Shown here: positions 1 through 7,626 of the stretch, one piece after another
Layout: the number at the start of each line of letters is the position of its first letter
Position numbering within the stretch: position 1 is the first letter of the stretch
NCBI RefSeq assembly: GCF_014483895.1
Contig: NZ_CP059987.1
Span: 1,116,001 to 1,180,000 of the forward strand
From: Protaetiibacter sp. SSC-01
GTDB lineage: Bacteria > Actinomycetota > Actinomycetes > Actinomycetales > Microbacteriaceae
DNA: 64,000 nucleotides
Direction: 5' to 3'
Notes under the pieces: model-generated
Told to the model about the DNA's origin: nothing
Database searches by the model: none
What the model saw: only the letters and a program-made list of their open reading frames with translations
Program-made: the position numbers and the translations under genes

Positions 1-385
1 GGTCGTCACATACATAGGCGACAACACCGCCAGCCGCGAGATCAGCGCGCTGGAGTTGCATCGTGAACGTCGTAGAGCCAACGCCCCGCCAACCGTTCGA
101 CGCAAACTCCTCATAACCAGCGGACTCTTGCTCGAATAGCTCCTCGGTGAGGAGAGGCCGAAGTCGCTCCGGCTTGGCGCCACCATCGGCCATTACCACT
201 GCGACTGTTTCGAGGTACTTGCCGTATGCCTCTTCCGCCGCTGCCAGCGCCTCCTCCTCCGACGCGAAGACGGGAGTCGCGTCCGGCGTGGGTGGGGGAG
301 TCGGCGTCGGATCGGAGGGGACGCATCCGCTCAACAAGAGCGCGGCGAGCATCGCGGGGGCGACGAGACGGTGGGATCGGCGCAT
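1..385 (-). CDS. Putative small lipoprotein, 3' end beyond the window
   Basis: The minus-strand frame opens with ATG at 385 and runs off the left edge, so only the first 128 codons are present. The N-terminus has positive residues (MRRSHR), a short hydrophobic stretch and a lipobox ending LLLSGC, followed by a Pro/Thr-rich linker (about residues 22-38). It is therefore probably an exported, lipid-anchored protein. The visible globular part (LTEELFEQESAGYEEFA) resembles small actinobacterial lipoproteins of unknown function. A TAACGT -10 box lies 7 nt before the ATG, suggesting a leaderless transcript. Codon use is less GC-biased than its neighbours (GTA, CTA, TTG, GAA, ACA), a hint of later acquisition or weak selection. 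The function is not recognised. Confidence 0.7.
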   Translation of the reverse strand, partial: MRRSHRLVAPAMLAALLLSGCVPSDPTPTPPPTPDATPVFASEEEALAAAEEAYGKYLETVAVVMADGGAKPERLRPLLTEELFEQESAGYEEFASNGWRGVGSTTFTMQLQRADLAAGGVVAYVCDD

Positions 386-795
386 GCCCGACACGTTAGG
401 GCACGCAGGTTTGTCCACAGCAGGGGTATCCACAGGCGCTGGTCGATCGAGGTGTCGGCGAGGGCCGCTGAGCATGGCGCGCGCGGTCAGCGCCAGCGGG
501 CGGTGATGCCAGCACGCGGCGGGAGTAGCTACTCCCGCCTGGCCTACGTCGCCGCCCCCGCGTGCGGTTGCTCCCGCCGAAGGGGATGTTGCTCCCGCCG
601 CTAGGGGGCGAGGGTGGGGGTGGTGCGTCGGCGGTGGTCTCGAGACGCGTCCGGCTTCGCCGGGCGCTCCTCGACCGCCTTGGTGGGAGCGGGCGCTCCT
701 CGACCACCTCAGGAAGAGCGGGCGCTCCTCGACCACCTCGTGGGGCACGCGGCGGCGCCCGGTGGCGACGGCGGGCGCGGGTACGCTGGGAGACC
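386..795. other. 410-bp intergenic region rich in short repeats
   Basis: This is the divergent spacer between the partial lipoprotein and murI. No convincing coding region is seen. It holds two DnaA-box-like nonamers, TTGTCCACA (411-419) and GTATCCACA (426-434). A perfect 22-bp palindrome lies at 518-539 with half-sites GGCGGGAGTAG and CTACTCCCGCC. A 13-bp direct repeat GTTGCTCCCGCCG occurs at 567-579 and 588-600, and a dispersed repeat cluster at 633-739. An open frame reads through in phase with murI but has atypical composition and is better explained by high GC. Confidence 0.6.
633..739. repeat. Dispersed palindromic repeat (family A) with two extra half-units
   Basis: The core reads GGTGGTCTCGAGACGCGTC, a short spacer, then GGCGCTCCTCGACCGCC. 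The right half GGGCGCTCCTCGACCACCT is then repeated at 691-709 and 720-738. The same element occurs at 3836-3879 and, inverted, at 31238-31283 and 47098-47144. Similar GGTGGTC...CGAG elements are, to my recollection, common between genes in Microbacteriaceae; they behave like REP sequences. Confidence 0.75.
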
Positions 796-1686
796 GTGAC
801 CGCATCCGACCCGTCGAGCGCAGCAGCGGGGGTTCCCACCGACGCGCCGATCGGCGTGTTCGACTCCGGTGTCGGCGGGCTCACGGTGGCCCGCGCGATC
901 CTCGACCAGCTGCCGAACGAGGCGATCCTGTACGTCGGCGACACGGCGAACGGGCCGTACGGTCCGCGTCCGATCGCCGAGGTGCGGGCGCTCGCGCTCG
1001 GTGTCATGGACGACCTCGTCGCGGAGGGCGTGAAGGCGCTCGTGATCGCGTGCAACACGGCGTCGTCGGCCGTGCTGCGGGATGCACGCGAACGCTATGA
1101 GGTCGGCGCCGGCATCCCGGTCGTCGAGGTCATCCAGCCCGCCGTGCGCGCTGCCGTACGTGCGACGCGCAACGGCCGCGTGGGGGTGATCGGCACCGTT
1201 GGCACGATCCAGTCGCGCGCCTACGACGACGCGTTCGCCGCCGCCGAAGGGCTCGAGCTCGTGAGCCGCGCGTGCCCGCGTTTCGTCGAGTTCGTCGAGG
1301 CGGGCGTCACGAGCGGCCCCGAGCTCTTCCAGGTCGCGCAGGAGTACCTCACGCCCCTCATCGCGGCGGATGTCGACACCCTCGTGCTCGGCTGCACCCA
1401 CTACCCGCTCATGTCGGCGGCCATCCAGTACGTCATGGGCCCCGGCGTGCGGCTCGTGTCGAGCGCCGAGGAGACCGCGGCCGACGTCTACCGCACGCTC
1501 GTCTCGCACGGCATCGAGCGCACCGCGTCGACCCCGCCCCGGCACCGCTTCGAGTCGACGGGGGATGACGAGCGCGCCTTCCGCAGCCTCGCGGCCCGCT
1601 TCCTCGGCCCCGAGGTGCGCCACGTCGAGAACTTCCCGACGGGCGCCATCCACCTTCCCGCGGGCGCGCTCGCGCCCGACGCCTGA
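796..1686 (+). CDS. murI: Glutamate racemase MurI
   Basis: Converts L-glutamate to D-glutamate for peptidoglycan precursor synthesis in the cytoplasm. The 296-residue product shows the racemase signatures [17 protein letters not shown] near the N-terminus, [10 protein letters not shown] (first catalytic cysteine) and VLGCTHYPL (second catalytic cysteine). GTG at 796 was chosen because it lies 8 nt after a TACGCT -10 box and gives a normal family length; an upstream in-frame extension to 562 has no conserved content. It is followed by rph after 39 bp and then rdgB, a gene order often seen in actinobacteria. Confidence 0.95.
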   Translation: MTASDPSSAAAGVPTDAPIGVFDSGVGGLTVARAILDQLPNEAILYVGDTANGPYGPRPIAEVRALALGVMDDLVAEGVKALVIACNTASSAVLRDARERYEVGAGIPVVEVIQPAVRAAVRATRNGRVGVIGTVGTIQSRAYDDAFAAAEGLELVSRACPRFVEFVEAGVTSGPELFQVAQEYLTPLIAADVDTLVLGCTHYPLMSAAIQYVMGPGVRLVSSAEETAADVYRTLVSHGIERTASTPPRHRFESTGDDERAFRSLAARFLGPEVRHVENFPTGAIHLPAGALAPDA

Positions 1687-1725
1687 CCGCCAGCCCACCG
1701 CATCCGCCCGATCGGAGATCCACCC

Positions 1726-2457
1726 ATGACCGAGACCCGCGCCGACGGCCGCACCCCCGACCAACTCCGCCCGGTCACCATCGAGCGGGGCTGGAGCGCC
1801 CAGGCCGAGGGCAGCGCCCTCATCTCCTTCGGCAACACGAAGGTGCTGTGCACCGCGAGCTTCACGAACGGCGTGCCGCGCTGGCTCACCGGCAAGGGCA
1901 CCGGATGGGTGACCGCCGAGTACGCGATGCTGCCGCGCTCCACGAACGAGCGCATGGACCGCGAGTCGGTGAAGGGCCGCGTCGGCGGCCGCACCCACGA
2001 GATCTCGCGCCTCGTGGGCCGCAGCCTGCGCGCCATCATCGACACGAAGGCGCTCGGCGAGAACACGATCGTCATCGACTGCGACGTGCTGCAGGCCGAC
2101 GGCGGCACGCGCACCGCCGCCATCACGGGCGCCTACGTCGCGCTCGCGGATGCCGTGGAGTGGGGCCGCGCGAAGGGCTTCATCGGCAAGAACTCGCGTG
2201 CGCTCATCGACACCGTCTCGGCGGTGTCGGTCGGCATCATCGACGGCGTGCCCATGCTCGACCTCGCCTACGTCGAGGACTCGCGCGCCGAGACCGACAT
2301 GAACGTCGTCGTCACGGGCCGCGGTCTCTTCGTCGAGGTGCAGGGCACGGCTGAGGGGGCTCCCTTCGACCGCCGCGAGCTCGACGTGCTGCTCGACCTC
2401 GGGCTCGCGGGCAACGCCGAGCTCGCTCGCATCCAGACGGAGGCGCTCGCGGGCTAG
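1726..2457 (+). CDS. rph: Ribonuclease PH
   Basis: A phosphorolytic 3'-to-5' exoribonuclease that trims tRNA 3' ends, releasing nucleoside diphosphates. The 243-residue protein is full length for the family and begins with the typical [18 protein letters not shown] segment. It also contains the RNase PH motifs [52 protein letters not shown] and [17 protein letters not shown], with the conserved acidic residues. A CGGAG ribosome-binding site precedes the ATG. The stop codon overlaps the stop of the convergent acetyltransferase gene. Confidence 0.96.
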   Translation: MTETRADGRTPDQLRPVTIERGWSAQAEGSALISFGNTKVLCTASFTNGVPRWLTGKGTGWVTAEYAMLPRSTNERMDRESVKGRVGGRTHEISRLVGRSLRAIIDTKALGENTIVIDCDVLQADGGTRTAAITGAYVALADAVEWGRAKGFIGKNSRALIDTVSAVSVGIIDGVPMLDLAYVEDSRAETDMNVVVTGRGLFVEVQGTAEGAPFDRRELDVLLDLGLAGNAELARIQTEALAG

Positions 2458-3131
2458 TCGGCTTCGCCGGGTGCCTCGGTTCCGCGAGCCGCGCCGTCGT
2501 CGGCGGGCGGCATCCGCCCCATGAGCCGGAAGGTCGCGAGGAACCGCCGCACGAGGGGCGTGTGCAGCCCCTCGCCGACGTGCAGGTAGCCGGGCCAGCG
2601 GTTCGCCTGCTGCCACGCGCCCGCCGCGCACAGCAAGCTCGTGCCGATGTCGCGACGTCGGAACTCTGGCACGACGTGGATGTGGTGCACGAGCCCGTCT
2701 CGGAACCAGCGCACCTCGCCGAGCTGCGCATCCGCCGCGACCCCGAGCTGCGCGAAGCCGTGCGGGCCGACGATCGTGCCCTCGGGCAGCTCGCCGCTCG
2801 CGAACGCGGCCAGCACGCACGCCGGCGGCAGCCCGCGCGGCTCGTCGATCGCGACGTACCAGAGGGCGGGCGCGTCGGGCGCGCGCTCGAACGGGATGCC
2901 GACGTGCAGCAGCCCCTCGGGCGTCGAACTGCTGCGCCAGACGAGCGCCGCGTCGCCCGGCTCGTCGTCGACGTAGGCGCCCTCGAGACGGCCCTCGCCC
3001 TCCCACGCCTCGGCGACCCGCAGACCCTCGGGCGTGGAGCCGAGCTCCCGATACCAGATCGCGGGTCCGCCCTGAGCGTGCACAGCCTCGACCCCCTCAC
3101 GCGGAGTCGGGCCGCCGCCTTCCTGCGTCAC
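2454..3131 (-). CDS. GNAT-family acetyltransferase
   Basis: A predicted N-acetyltransferase of about 225 residues; the substrate is unknown. The C-terminal half contains [20 protein letters not shown], matching GNAT motif A (acetyl-CoA pyrophosphate binding, R/Q-x-x-G-x-G/A) with Ser replacing the last Gly. It then has a helix-rich segment [13 protein letters not shown]. The N-terminal half ([10 protein letters not shown]... and a [13 protein letters not shown] segment) looks like a family-specific substrate domain. GTG 3131 is the most likely start because longer frames would run into rdgB; the exact start is uncertain. It is convergent with rph (4-bp overlap of stops) and divergent from rdgB. 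Confidence 0.75.
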   Translation of the reverse strand: MTQEGGGPTPREGVEAVHAQGGPAIWYRELGSTPEGLRVAEAWEGEGRLEGAYVDDEPGDAALVWRSSSTPEGLLHVGIPFERAPDAPALWYVAIDEPRGLPPACVLAAFASGELPEGTIVGPHGFAQLGVAADAQLGEVRWFRDGLVHHIHVVPEFRRRDIGTSLLCAAGAWQQANRWPGYLHVGEGLHTPLVRRFLATFRLMGRMPPADDGAARGTEAPGEAD

Positions 3132-3245
3132 CGCCGCCGGTGCCGTACCCGGATGGTACGTCCGCCCGCGAGCGGAGGCCACCCCCCCGAACGAGCTCGG
3201 AGACGTTTCAGCGGTGCGATCCGCGGCCGCCTCTAGGCTCGACGG

Positions 3246-3824
3246 GTGACCACGTTCGTCCTCGCCACCCACAACGCCCACAAGGTCGGGGAGCTGCGCC
3301 GCATCCTCGGCGAACGCCTCGGCACCCACGAGCTCATCGGCTACGACGGCCCGGAACCCGTCGAGGACGGCGACACCTTCGAGGCGAACGCCCTCATCAA
3401 GGCGCGCGCCGCGAACGCCCACACCGGTCTCCCCGCGATCGCCGACGACTCCGGCATCTCGGTGCGCGCCCTCGGCGGCGCCCCCGGCATCCACTCCGCG
3501 CGCTACGCGGGCACGCGCAGCGACGTCGACAACTACACGCTCCTGCTCGAGAACCTGAAGGGCGAGACGGATCGCGCTGCCGAGTTCGTGTGCGCCGCAG
3601 CGCTCGTCGACGGCGACCGCGAGGTCGTCGTGCGCGGGGTGTGGCCGGGCGAGGTGCTCGAGGCGCCGTCGGGGGAGCACGGGTTCGGCTACGACCCGGT
3701 GTTCAAGCCGGAGGGGGTCGCGACGAGCTCGGCGGAGCTCACGGCCGACGAGAAGAACGCGATCAGCCACCGGTCGCGGGCGTTCGGGGCCCTCGTGGAG
3801 GAGCTTCGGCGGCTGTACGGGTAG
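3246..3824 (+). CDS. rdgB: RdgB/HAM1-family non-canonical purine NTP pyrophosphatase
   Basis: Hydrolyses dITP, ITP and XTP to monophosphates, keeping deaminated purines out of nucleic acids. The 192-residue product starts VTTFVLATHNAHKVGEL, the family's N-terminal substrate loop. It has DTFEANALIKA, DDSGISVRALGGAPGIHSARYAG with the metal-binding acidic residues, HGFGYDPVF, and the C-terminal SHRSRA signature. The GTG lies 6 nt after a TAGGCT -10 box, so translation is probably leaderless. Third gene of the murI-rph-rdgB neighbourhood, here with its own promoter. Confidence 0.95.
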   Translation: MTTFVLATHNAHKVGELRRILGERLGTHELIGYDGPEPVEDGDTFEANALIKARAANAHTGLPAIADDSGISVRALGGAPGIHSARYAGTRSDVDNYTLLLENLKGETDRAAEFVCAAALVDGDREVVVRGVWPGEVLEAPSGEHGFGYDPVFKPEGVATSSAELTADEKNAISHRSRAFGALVEELRRLYG

Positions 3825-3835
3825 GGCCTCGAGGC

Positions 3836-3879
3836 GGTGGTCTCGAGACGCGTCGCTTCGTGGCGCTCCTCGACCACCT
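3836..3879. repeat. Dispersed palindromic repeat, family A
   Basis: GGTGGTCTCGAGACGCGTC, a short spacer with CTTCG, then GGCGCTCCTCGACCACC. It matches the copies at 633, 31238 and 47098. It lies just after rdgB and could fold when transcribed, so it may act as the rdgB terminator. Confidence 0.75.
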
Positions 3880-3964
3880 GGGCGCGCGGCAACTGAGAAC
3901 GGTGCTCGTTCCCGAGAAGAGCGGATGCGCCTCCCGGGCTCCCGGCGCGGCCTAGCCTGGACGG

Positions 3965-4888
3965 GTGGGGCACGATCACGCGCATGAGCACGCGGCCGCG
4001 GCGGGAGGCAACCGCACGCGGCTCGCGATCGCGCTCGCGATCACGGCATCCGTTCTCATCGCGCAGCTGATCGGCGCCGTCGCGTCGGGATCGCTCGCGC
4101 TGCTCGGCGACGCCGGCCATATGTCGAGCGACGGCATCGGGCTCGCGGTCGCCCTCGTCGCATCCGTCATGGCCGCACGCCCCGCGACCGACCGCCACAC
4201 CTTCGGCTTCCAGCGCATGGAGGTGCTCGCGGCGCTCGCCAACGGCGTCATCCTCGTGGTGGTCGCGGCACTCGTCGGATTCGAGGCGGTGCGCAGGCTC
4301 GTCGAGCCGACGACGGCCCACATCGAGGCGGTCCCGATGCTCATCGTGGCATCCGTCGGTCTCGCCGCGAACGTGGTCGCCTACCTGGTGCTGCGTGGGG
4401 GCGACCGTCGTTCGCTCAACCTGCGGGGAGCCCTGCTCGAGGTGCTCGGCGACATGCTCGGCTCGATCGCCGCGATCATCGCCGCGGTCGTCATCCTGCT
4501 GACCGGCTTCGCCGAGGCGGATGCGATCGCCTCGCTCGCGATCGCCGCGCTCATCGTGCCGCGCGCGTTCGTGCTGCTGCGTGACGTCGTGCGCGTGCTG
4601 ACCGAGTCGGCGCCGCACGACCGCGACGTCGCGCAGATCCGCGACCACCTGCGTGGGGCCGCGGGGGTCGTGGCCGTGCACGACGTGCACATCTGGAACA
4701 TCACCTCCGGTGCCCCCGTCTTCACGGCCCACGTCGTCGTCGAGCCCGAACTGTTCGAGCGCGGCGACACGCACGCGCTGCTCGACGAGCTCGGGGGGTG
4801 TCTCGCCGAGCACTTCGACGTGGCCCACTCGACCTTCCAGCTCGAGCCCGCAGGGCATCACGAGCACGAGGAGCACGCTCATCGCTAG
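3965..4888 (+). CDS. Cation diffusion facilitator (Zn/Mn-type efflux)
   Basis: A proton-coupled divalent metal exporter of the inner membrane. The 307-residue protein has a His-rich N-terminus (GHDHAHEHAAAAGG) and a His/Glu-rich tail (HHEHEEHAHR). Six hydrophobic segments can be seen, with the TM2 metal-site motif GDAGHMSSDGIGL and the TM5 motif LLEVLGDMLGS (H-x3-D and D-x3-D type). It ends with a cytoplasmic ferredoxin-like domain (VVAVHDVHIWNITSG). GTG 3965 lies 6 nt after TAGCCT, hence probably leaderless. It overlaps the mntR-like gene by 8 bp, so exporter and regulator are co-transcribed. Linkage to mntR and mntH points to manganese or a related metal (inference). Confidence 0.9.
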   Translation: MGHDHAHEHAAAAGGNRTRLAIALAITASVLIAQLIGAVASGSLALLGDAGHMSSDGIGLAVALVASVMAARPATDRHTFGFQRMEVLAALANGVILVVVAALVGFEAVRRLVEPTTAHIEAVPMLIVASVGLAANVVAYLVLRGGDRRSLNLRGALLEVLGDMLGSIAAIIAAVVILLTGFAEADAIASLAIAALIVPRAFVLLRDVVRVLTESAPHDRDVAQIRDHLRGAAGVVAVHDVHIWNITSGAPVFTAHVVVEPELFERGDTHALLDELGGCLAEHFDVAHSTFQLEPAGHHEHEEHAHR

Positions 4889-5495
4889 AACCGCGTCGTC
4901 GACCATCGAGGACTACCTCAAGGTCATTTACAGCCACACCGAGTGGCAGGAGACCCCCATCACGGGCTCGCAGCTCGCCGCGCGTCTGGGGCTCGTGCCG
5001 TCGAGCGTCACCGAGATGATCAAGAAGCTCGTGAGCCAGGGGCTCGTGACGCACGCGCCGTACGGGGCGATCACGCTCACCGACGCCGGCCGCGCCGAGG
5101 CGCTGCGCATGGTGCGCCGTCACCGGCTCGTGGAGACGTGGCTCGTGGAGGGCTTCGGCTACACGTGGGACGAGGTGCACGACGAGGCCGAGGTGCTCGA
5201 GCACGCGCTGAGCGACCGACTGCTCGCGGCGATCGACGCCCAGCTCGGCCACCCCGTGCGTGACCCGCACGGCGACCCGATCCCCGACGCCGACGGCGTC
5301 GTGAGGAGACCGGATGCCGTGCTCGCCTCGCAGCTCGAGCCCGGCACCCGCGGCCGCGTGGCCCGCATCAGCGACCGCGACCCGGAGGTGCTGCGCCGGC
5401 TCGGCGACGAGCGGATCGGCCTCGACACCGTCGTCGAGGTGGGCGAGCTGCCGGATGGCGCCGCGGACTCCGTATGGGTTGAGGTCATCCGCTAG
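4881..5495 (+). CDS. mntR: MntR-type metalloregulator (DtxR family), probable ATC start
   Basis: A metal-dependent repressor of 204 residues: winged helix (about 1-70), dimerisation/metal domain (71-140) and an SH3/FeoA-like C-terminus (about 150-204). Aligning by eye with DtxR, the Met10 position is Asp11 (IEDYLKVIY) and Cys102 is Glu104 (HDEAEVLEH). These are the substitutions that define manganese-responsive MntR proteins; H81, E85, H100, E107 and H108 are kept. No ATG, GTG or TTG occurs in frame near the conserved N-terminus. ATC at 4881 is placed 7 nt after an AGGAG sequence and would start the family-typical sequence x-ARTASSTIEDY. It overlaps the CDF gene by 8 bp. Confidence 0.88.
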   Translation: MARTASSTIEDYLKVIYSHTEWQETPITGSQLAARLGLVPSSVTEMIKKLVSQGLVTHAPYGAITLTDAGRAEALRMVRRHRLVETWLVEGFGYTWDEVHDEAEVLEHALSDRLLAAIDAQLGHPVRDPHGDPIPDADGVVRRPDAVLASQLEPGTRGRVARISDRDPEVLRRLGDERIGLDTVVEVGELPDGAADSVWVEVIR

Positions 5496-5514
5496 GTTTT
5501 CGGTATGCCGAAAA
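5493..5514 (+). promoter_or_regulatory. Leaderless mntH promoter with palindromic MntR operator
   Basis: A TAGGTT -10 box (5493-5498) overlaps the mntR stop codon and lies 6 nt before the mntH ATG. A perfect inverted repeat, TTTTCGG-TATG-CCGAAAA (5497-5514), spans the predicted start site, and its 4-nt centre contains the ATG itself. This is what a repressor site for the adjacent MntR should look like, by analogy with other DtxR/MntR operators (inference). Confidence 0.75.
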
Positions 5515-6731
5515 CTCGACGTCGGAGTGGGCTGTGGCCTCTCCTGGGTCCCGCGATGGTCGCGGGCGTCGCGTACCTCGACCCGGGCAACGTCGCGAGC
5601 AACGCGAGCGCGGGCGCCGAGTACGGCTACCTGCTCGTGTGGGTCGTCGTGCTCGCGAACGCGATGGCGTGGCTCATCCAGTACCTCTCCGCGAAGCTCG
5701 GCGTCGCGACGGGCAGCAGCCTTCCCGCCCTGCTCGGGAAGCGCATCCGCAGCCGCCCGGGCCGCTACGCCTACTGGCTGCAGGCCGAGCTCGTGGCGAT
5801 GGCGACCGACATCGCCGAGGTGATCGGCGGCGCGATCGCGCTCAACCTGCTCTTCGACCTGCCGCTGCTGCTCGGCGGCGTCATCACGGGCTCGGTGTCG
5901 ATGGCGCTGCTCGTGCTGCACAGCCGACGCGGTCCGCAGATCTTCGAGCGCGTCGTGGTGGGGCTCGTCGCGATCATCGCGATCGGGTTCTGCGCGGGGC
6001 TCGTCGTCGCGCCCGTCGACGGCGCCGAGGCCGTTGGGGGTCTCGTGCCGCGCTTCACGGATGCCGGCTCGGTGCTGCTGGCCGCATCGATCCTCGGCGC
6101 GACGGTCATGCCGCACGCGATCTACGCGCACTCCGCACTGACGCGCGACCGCTTCGGCCGCGTCGAGGAGGGTCCGCGCCGGCGGCTCGTGCTGCGGGCC
6201 ACCCGCGTCGACGTGACGATCGCCCTCGCGATCGCCGGAACCGTCAACCTCGTGATCCTGCTGCTCGCGGCGGCGACCCTCCCGGGCGTCGCGGGAACCG
6301 ACACCCTCGAAGGCGCGCACGAGGCGATCGGCACCGCCCTCGGCCCCGTCGTCGCGACGCTCTTCGCCGTCGGGCTGCTCGCATCCGGGCTCGCGTCGAC
6401 GTCGGTGGGCGCCTACGCGGGCGCCGAGATCATGCAGGGGCTGCTGCGCGTGCGCATCCCGCTCATGGTGCGCCGACTCGTGACGCTGCTTCCGGCGCTC
6501 GGGCTGCTCGTCGCGGGCGCGCCGCCGACGCTCTCGCTCGTGCTGAGCCAGGTGGTGCTGTCGTTCGGCATCCCGTTCGCGCTCGTGCCCCTCGTGTGGC
6601 TCACGACGCGACGCGAGCTCATGGGCGACGCGCGCAACAGCGCCTGGACGACCGTGCTGGCATCCGTCTCCGCGGCTCCGCTCATCGCGCTCAACGCGAC
6701 GCTGCTCGTGCTGCTCGCGACGGGGGCCTGA
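5505..6731 (+). CDS. mntH: NRAMP-family Mn(II) transporter
   Basis: A proton-coupled importer of Mn(II), and probably Fe(II), in the cytoplasmic membrane. The 408-residue protein has about 11 hydrophobic segments. The TM1 signature GPAMVAGVAYLDPGNVASN carries the metal-binding Asp-Pro-Gly-Asn, and the TM6 motif ATVMPHAIYAHSAL carries the conserved Met-Pro-His. It follows the mntR-like gene by 9 bp but has its own leaderless promoter inside a palindromic operator. It is likely repressed by Mn-loaded MntR, while the CDF pump upstream exports excess metal. Confidence 0.95.
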   Translation: MPKTRRRSGLWPLLGPAMVAGVAYLDPGNVASNASAGAEYGYLLVWVVVLANAMAWLIQYLSAKLGVATGSSLPALLGKRIRSRPGRYAYWLQAELVAMATDIAEVIGGAIALNLLFDLPLLLGGVITGSVSMALLVLHSRRGPQIFERVVVGLVAIIAIGFCAGLVVAPVDGAEAVGGLVPRFTDAGSVLLAASILGATVMPHAIYAHSALTRDRFGRVEEGPRRRLVLRATRVDVTIALAIAGTVNLVILLLAAATLPGVAGTDTLEGAHEAIGTALGPVVATLFAVGLLASGLASTSVGAYAGAEIMQGLLRVRIPLMVRRLVTLLPALGLLVAGAPPTLSLVLSQVVLSFGIPFALVPLVWLTTRRELMGDARNSAWTTVLASVSAAPLIALNATLLVLLATGA

Positions 6732-6754
6732 CCCGCGCTGCGGGCCGACGACCC

Positions 6755-7522
6755 TCAGTCGTCGAGCAGGTCGGGGTCGAGCACGATCTCGGCGTCGGTG
6801 AGCGGCTTCTCGCCCTCGCGGCGGGCCTTGCGCGCCTTGATGACGCCCTGGATGTAGTGGAACACCGTCGGGATGACGGCGAGCGCGATCGCGCACAGCA
6901 GGATGACGTCGATGTACTCGGTGACGAACGCGGCGACGGGCGGGATGAAACCGAGCAGGAAACCTGCGAAGGTGAGGCCCGCGCCCCAGATGAGCGCGCC
7001 GACCGCGTTGTAGAGCGAGTAGCGCTTGTAGTTCATGTGCGCGACGCCCGCGGCGACAGGGGCGAAGGTGCGCACGATGGGCACGAAGCGGGCGATGATG
7101 ATCGCGATCGGGCCCCAGCGCTCGAAGAACTTGTTGGTGCGGATGACGTTCTCCTTCGAGAACAGTCCGCTGTCTTTGCGCTCGAAAATGCGCGGCCCGC
7201 CCTTGTGGCCGATGAGGTAGCCGACTTCACCGCCGAGGAACGCGGCGACCGCGATCGAGAGGCACACCCACCAGATGGGGATCTGGATTCCGGTGCCCGA
7301 CTCGGTCATCGTGCCGGCGAACGTCACGAGGCCCGTGATGATGAGCAGGGTGTCGCCGGGGAGGATGAACCCGACGAGCAGACCCGTCTCAGCGAACACG
7401 ATGAGGCACACGATGAGCAGGGCCCAGGGGCCGCTCTCGACGATGGCGCGGGGATCGAGCCACGGGATGAGCGCGGCGGGGAGTGCTGCGATGAAGGTCA
7501 GTACGGCGGTGGTGAAGGGCAC
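6755..7522 (-). CDS. DedA-family membrane protein
   Basis: DedA/VTT-domain integral membrane protein of 255 residues; members are implicated in polyprenyl-phosphate or phospholipid recycling. Visible motifs are FAETGLLVGFILPGDTLL and GEVGYLIGHKGG near the N-terminus, then FFERWGPIAIIIARFVPIVRTFAPVAAGVAHMNY with the conserved F-x-R-F/P-x-x-R core. At least five hydrophobic segments precede a charged cytoplasmic tail. The start is GTG 7522, behind an AGGAG sequence; a TACGCT -10 box (7574-7579 on this strand) gives a leader of about 45 nt. Convergent with mntH. Confidence 0.9.
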   Translation of the reverse strand: MPFTTAVLTFIAALPAALIPWLDPRAIVESGPWALLIVCLIVFAETGLLVGFILPGDTLLIITGLVTFAGTMTESGTGIQIPIWWVCLSIAVAAFLGGEVGYLIGHKGGPRIFERKDSGLFSKENVIRTNKFFERWGPIAIIIARFVPIVRTFAPVAAGVAHMNYKRYSLYNAVGALIWGAGLTFAGFLLGFIPPVAAFVTEYIDVILLCAIALAVIPTVFHYIQGVIKARKARREGEKPLTDAEIVLDPDLLDD

Positions 7523-7626
7523 GCGGGAGTCTCCTGTGCGTCGGTCGCTGAGCGATCGGCGGGGGTTCGGTTCAGCGTAGCCGCTCGCACGGGCGGTCTA
7601 CCTGGGGGTTCACCCCCGGAAACCGG

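Noticed and set aside
411-434. Replication origin from the two DnaA-like boxes
   Set aside because: Only two boxes, no AT-rich unwinding region and no dnaA/dnaN genes nearby.
562-795. Longer murI start at 562
   Set aside because: Adds 78 residues of repeat-derived sequence with no homology-like content; the GTG at 796 has a promoter and gives normal length.
709-3006. 765-codon open frame antisense to murI and rph
   Set aside because: Arg/Ala-rich composition without motifs, opposite to two well-supported genes; typical by-product of high GC.
4653-4880. Longer mntR frame beginning at 4653
   Set aside because: Would overlap most of the CDF C-terminal domain and adds Ser/Thr-rich frame-shadow sequence before the conserved N-terminus.
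4722-6896. 724-codon open frame antisense to mntR and mntH
   Set aside because: Low-complexity Arg/Asp/His-rich product; the sense strand carries clear DtxR and NRAMP motifs.
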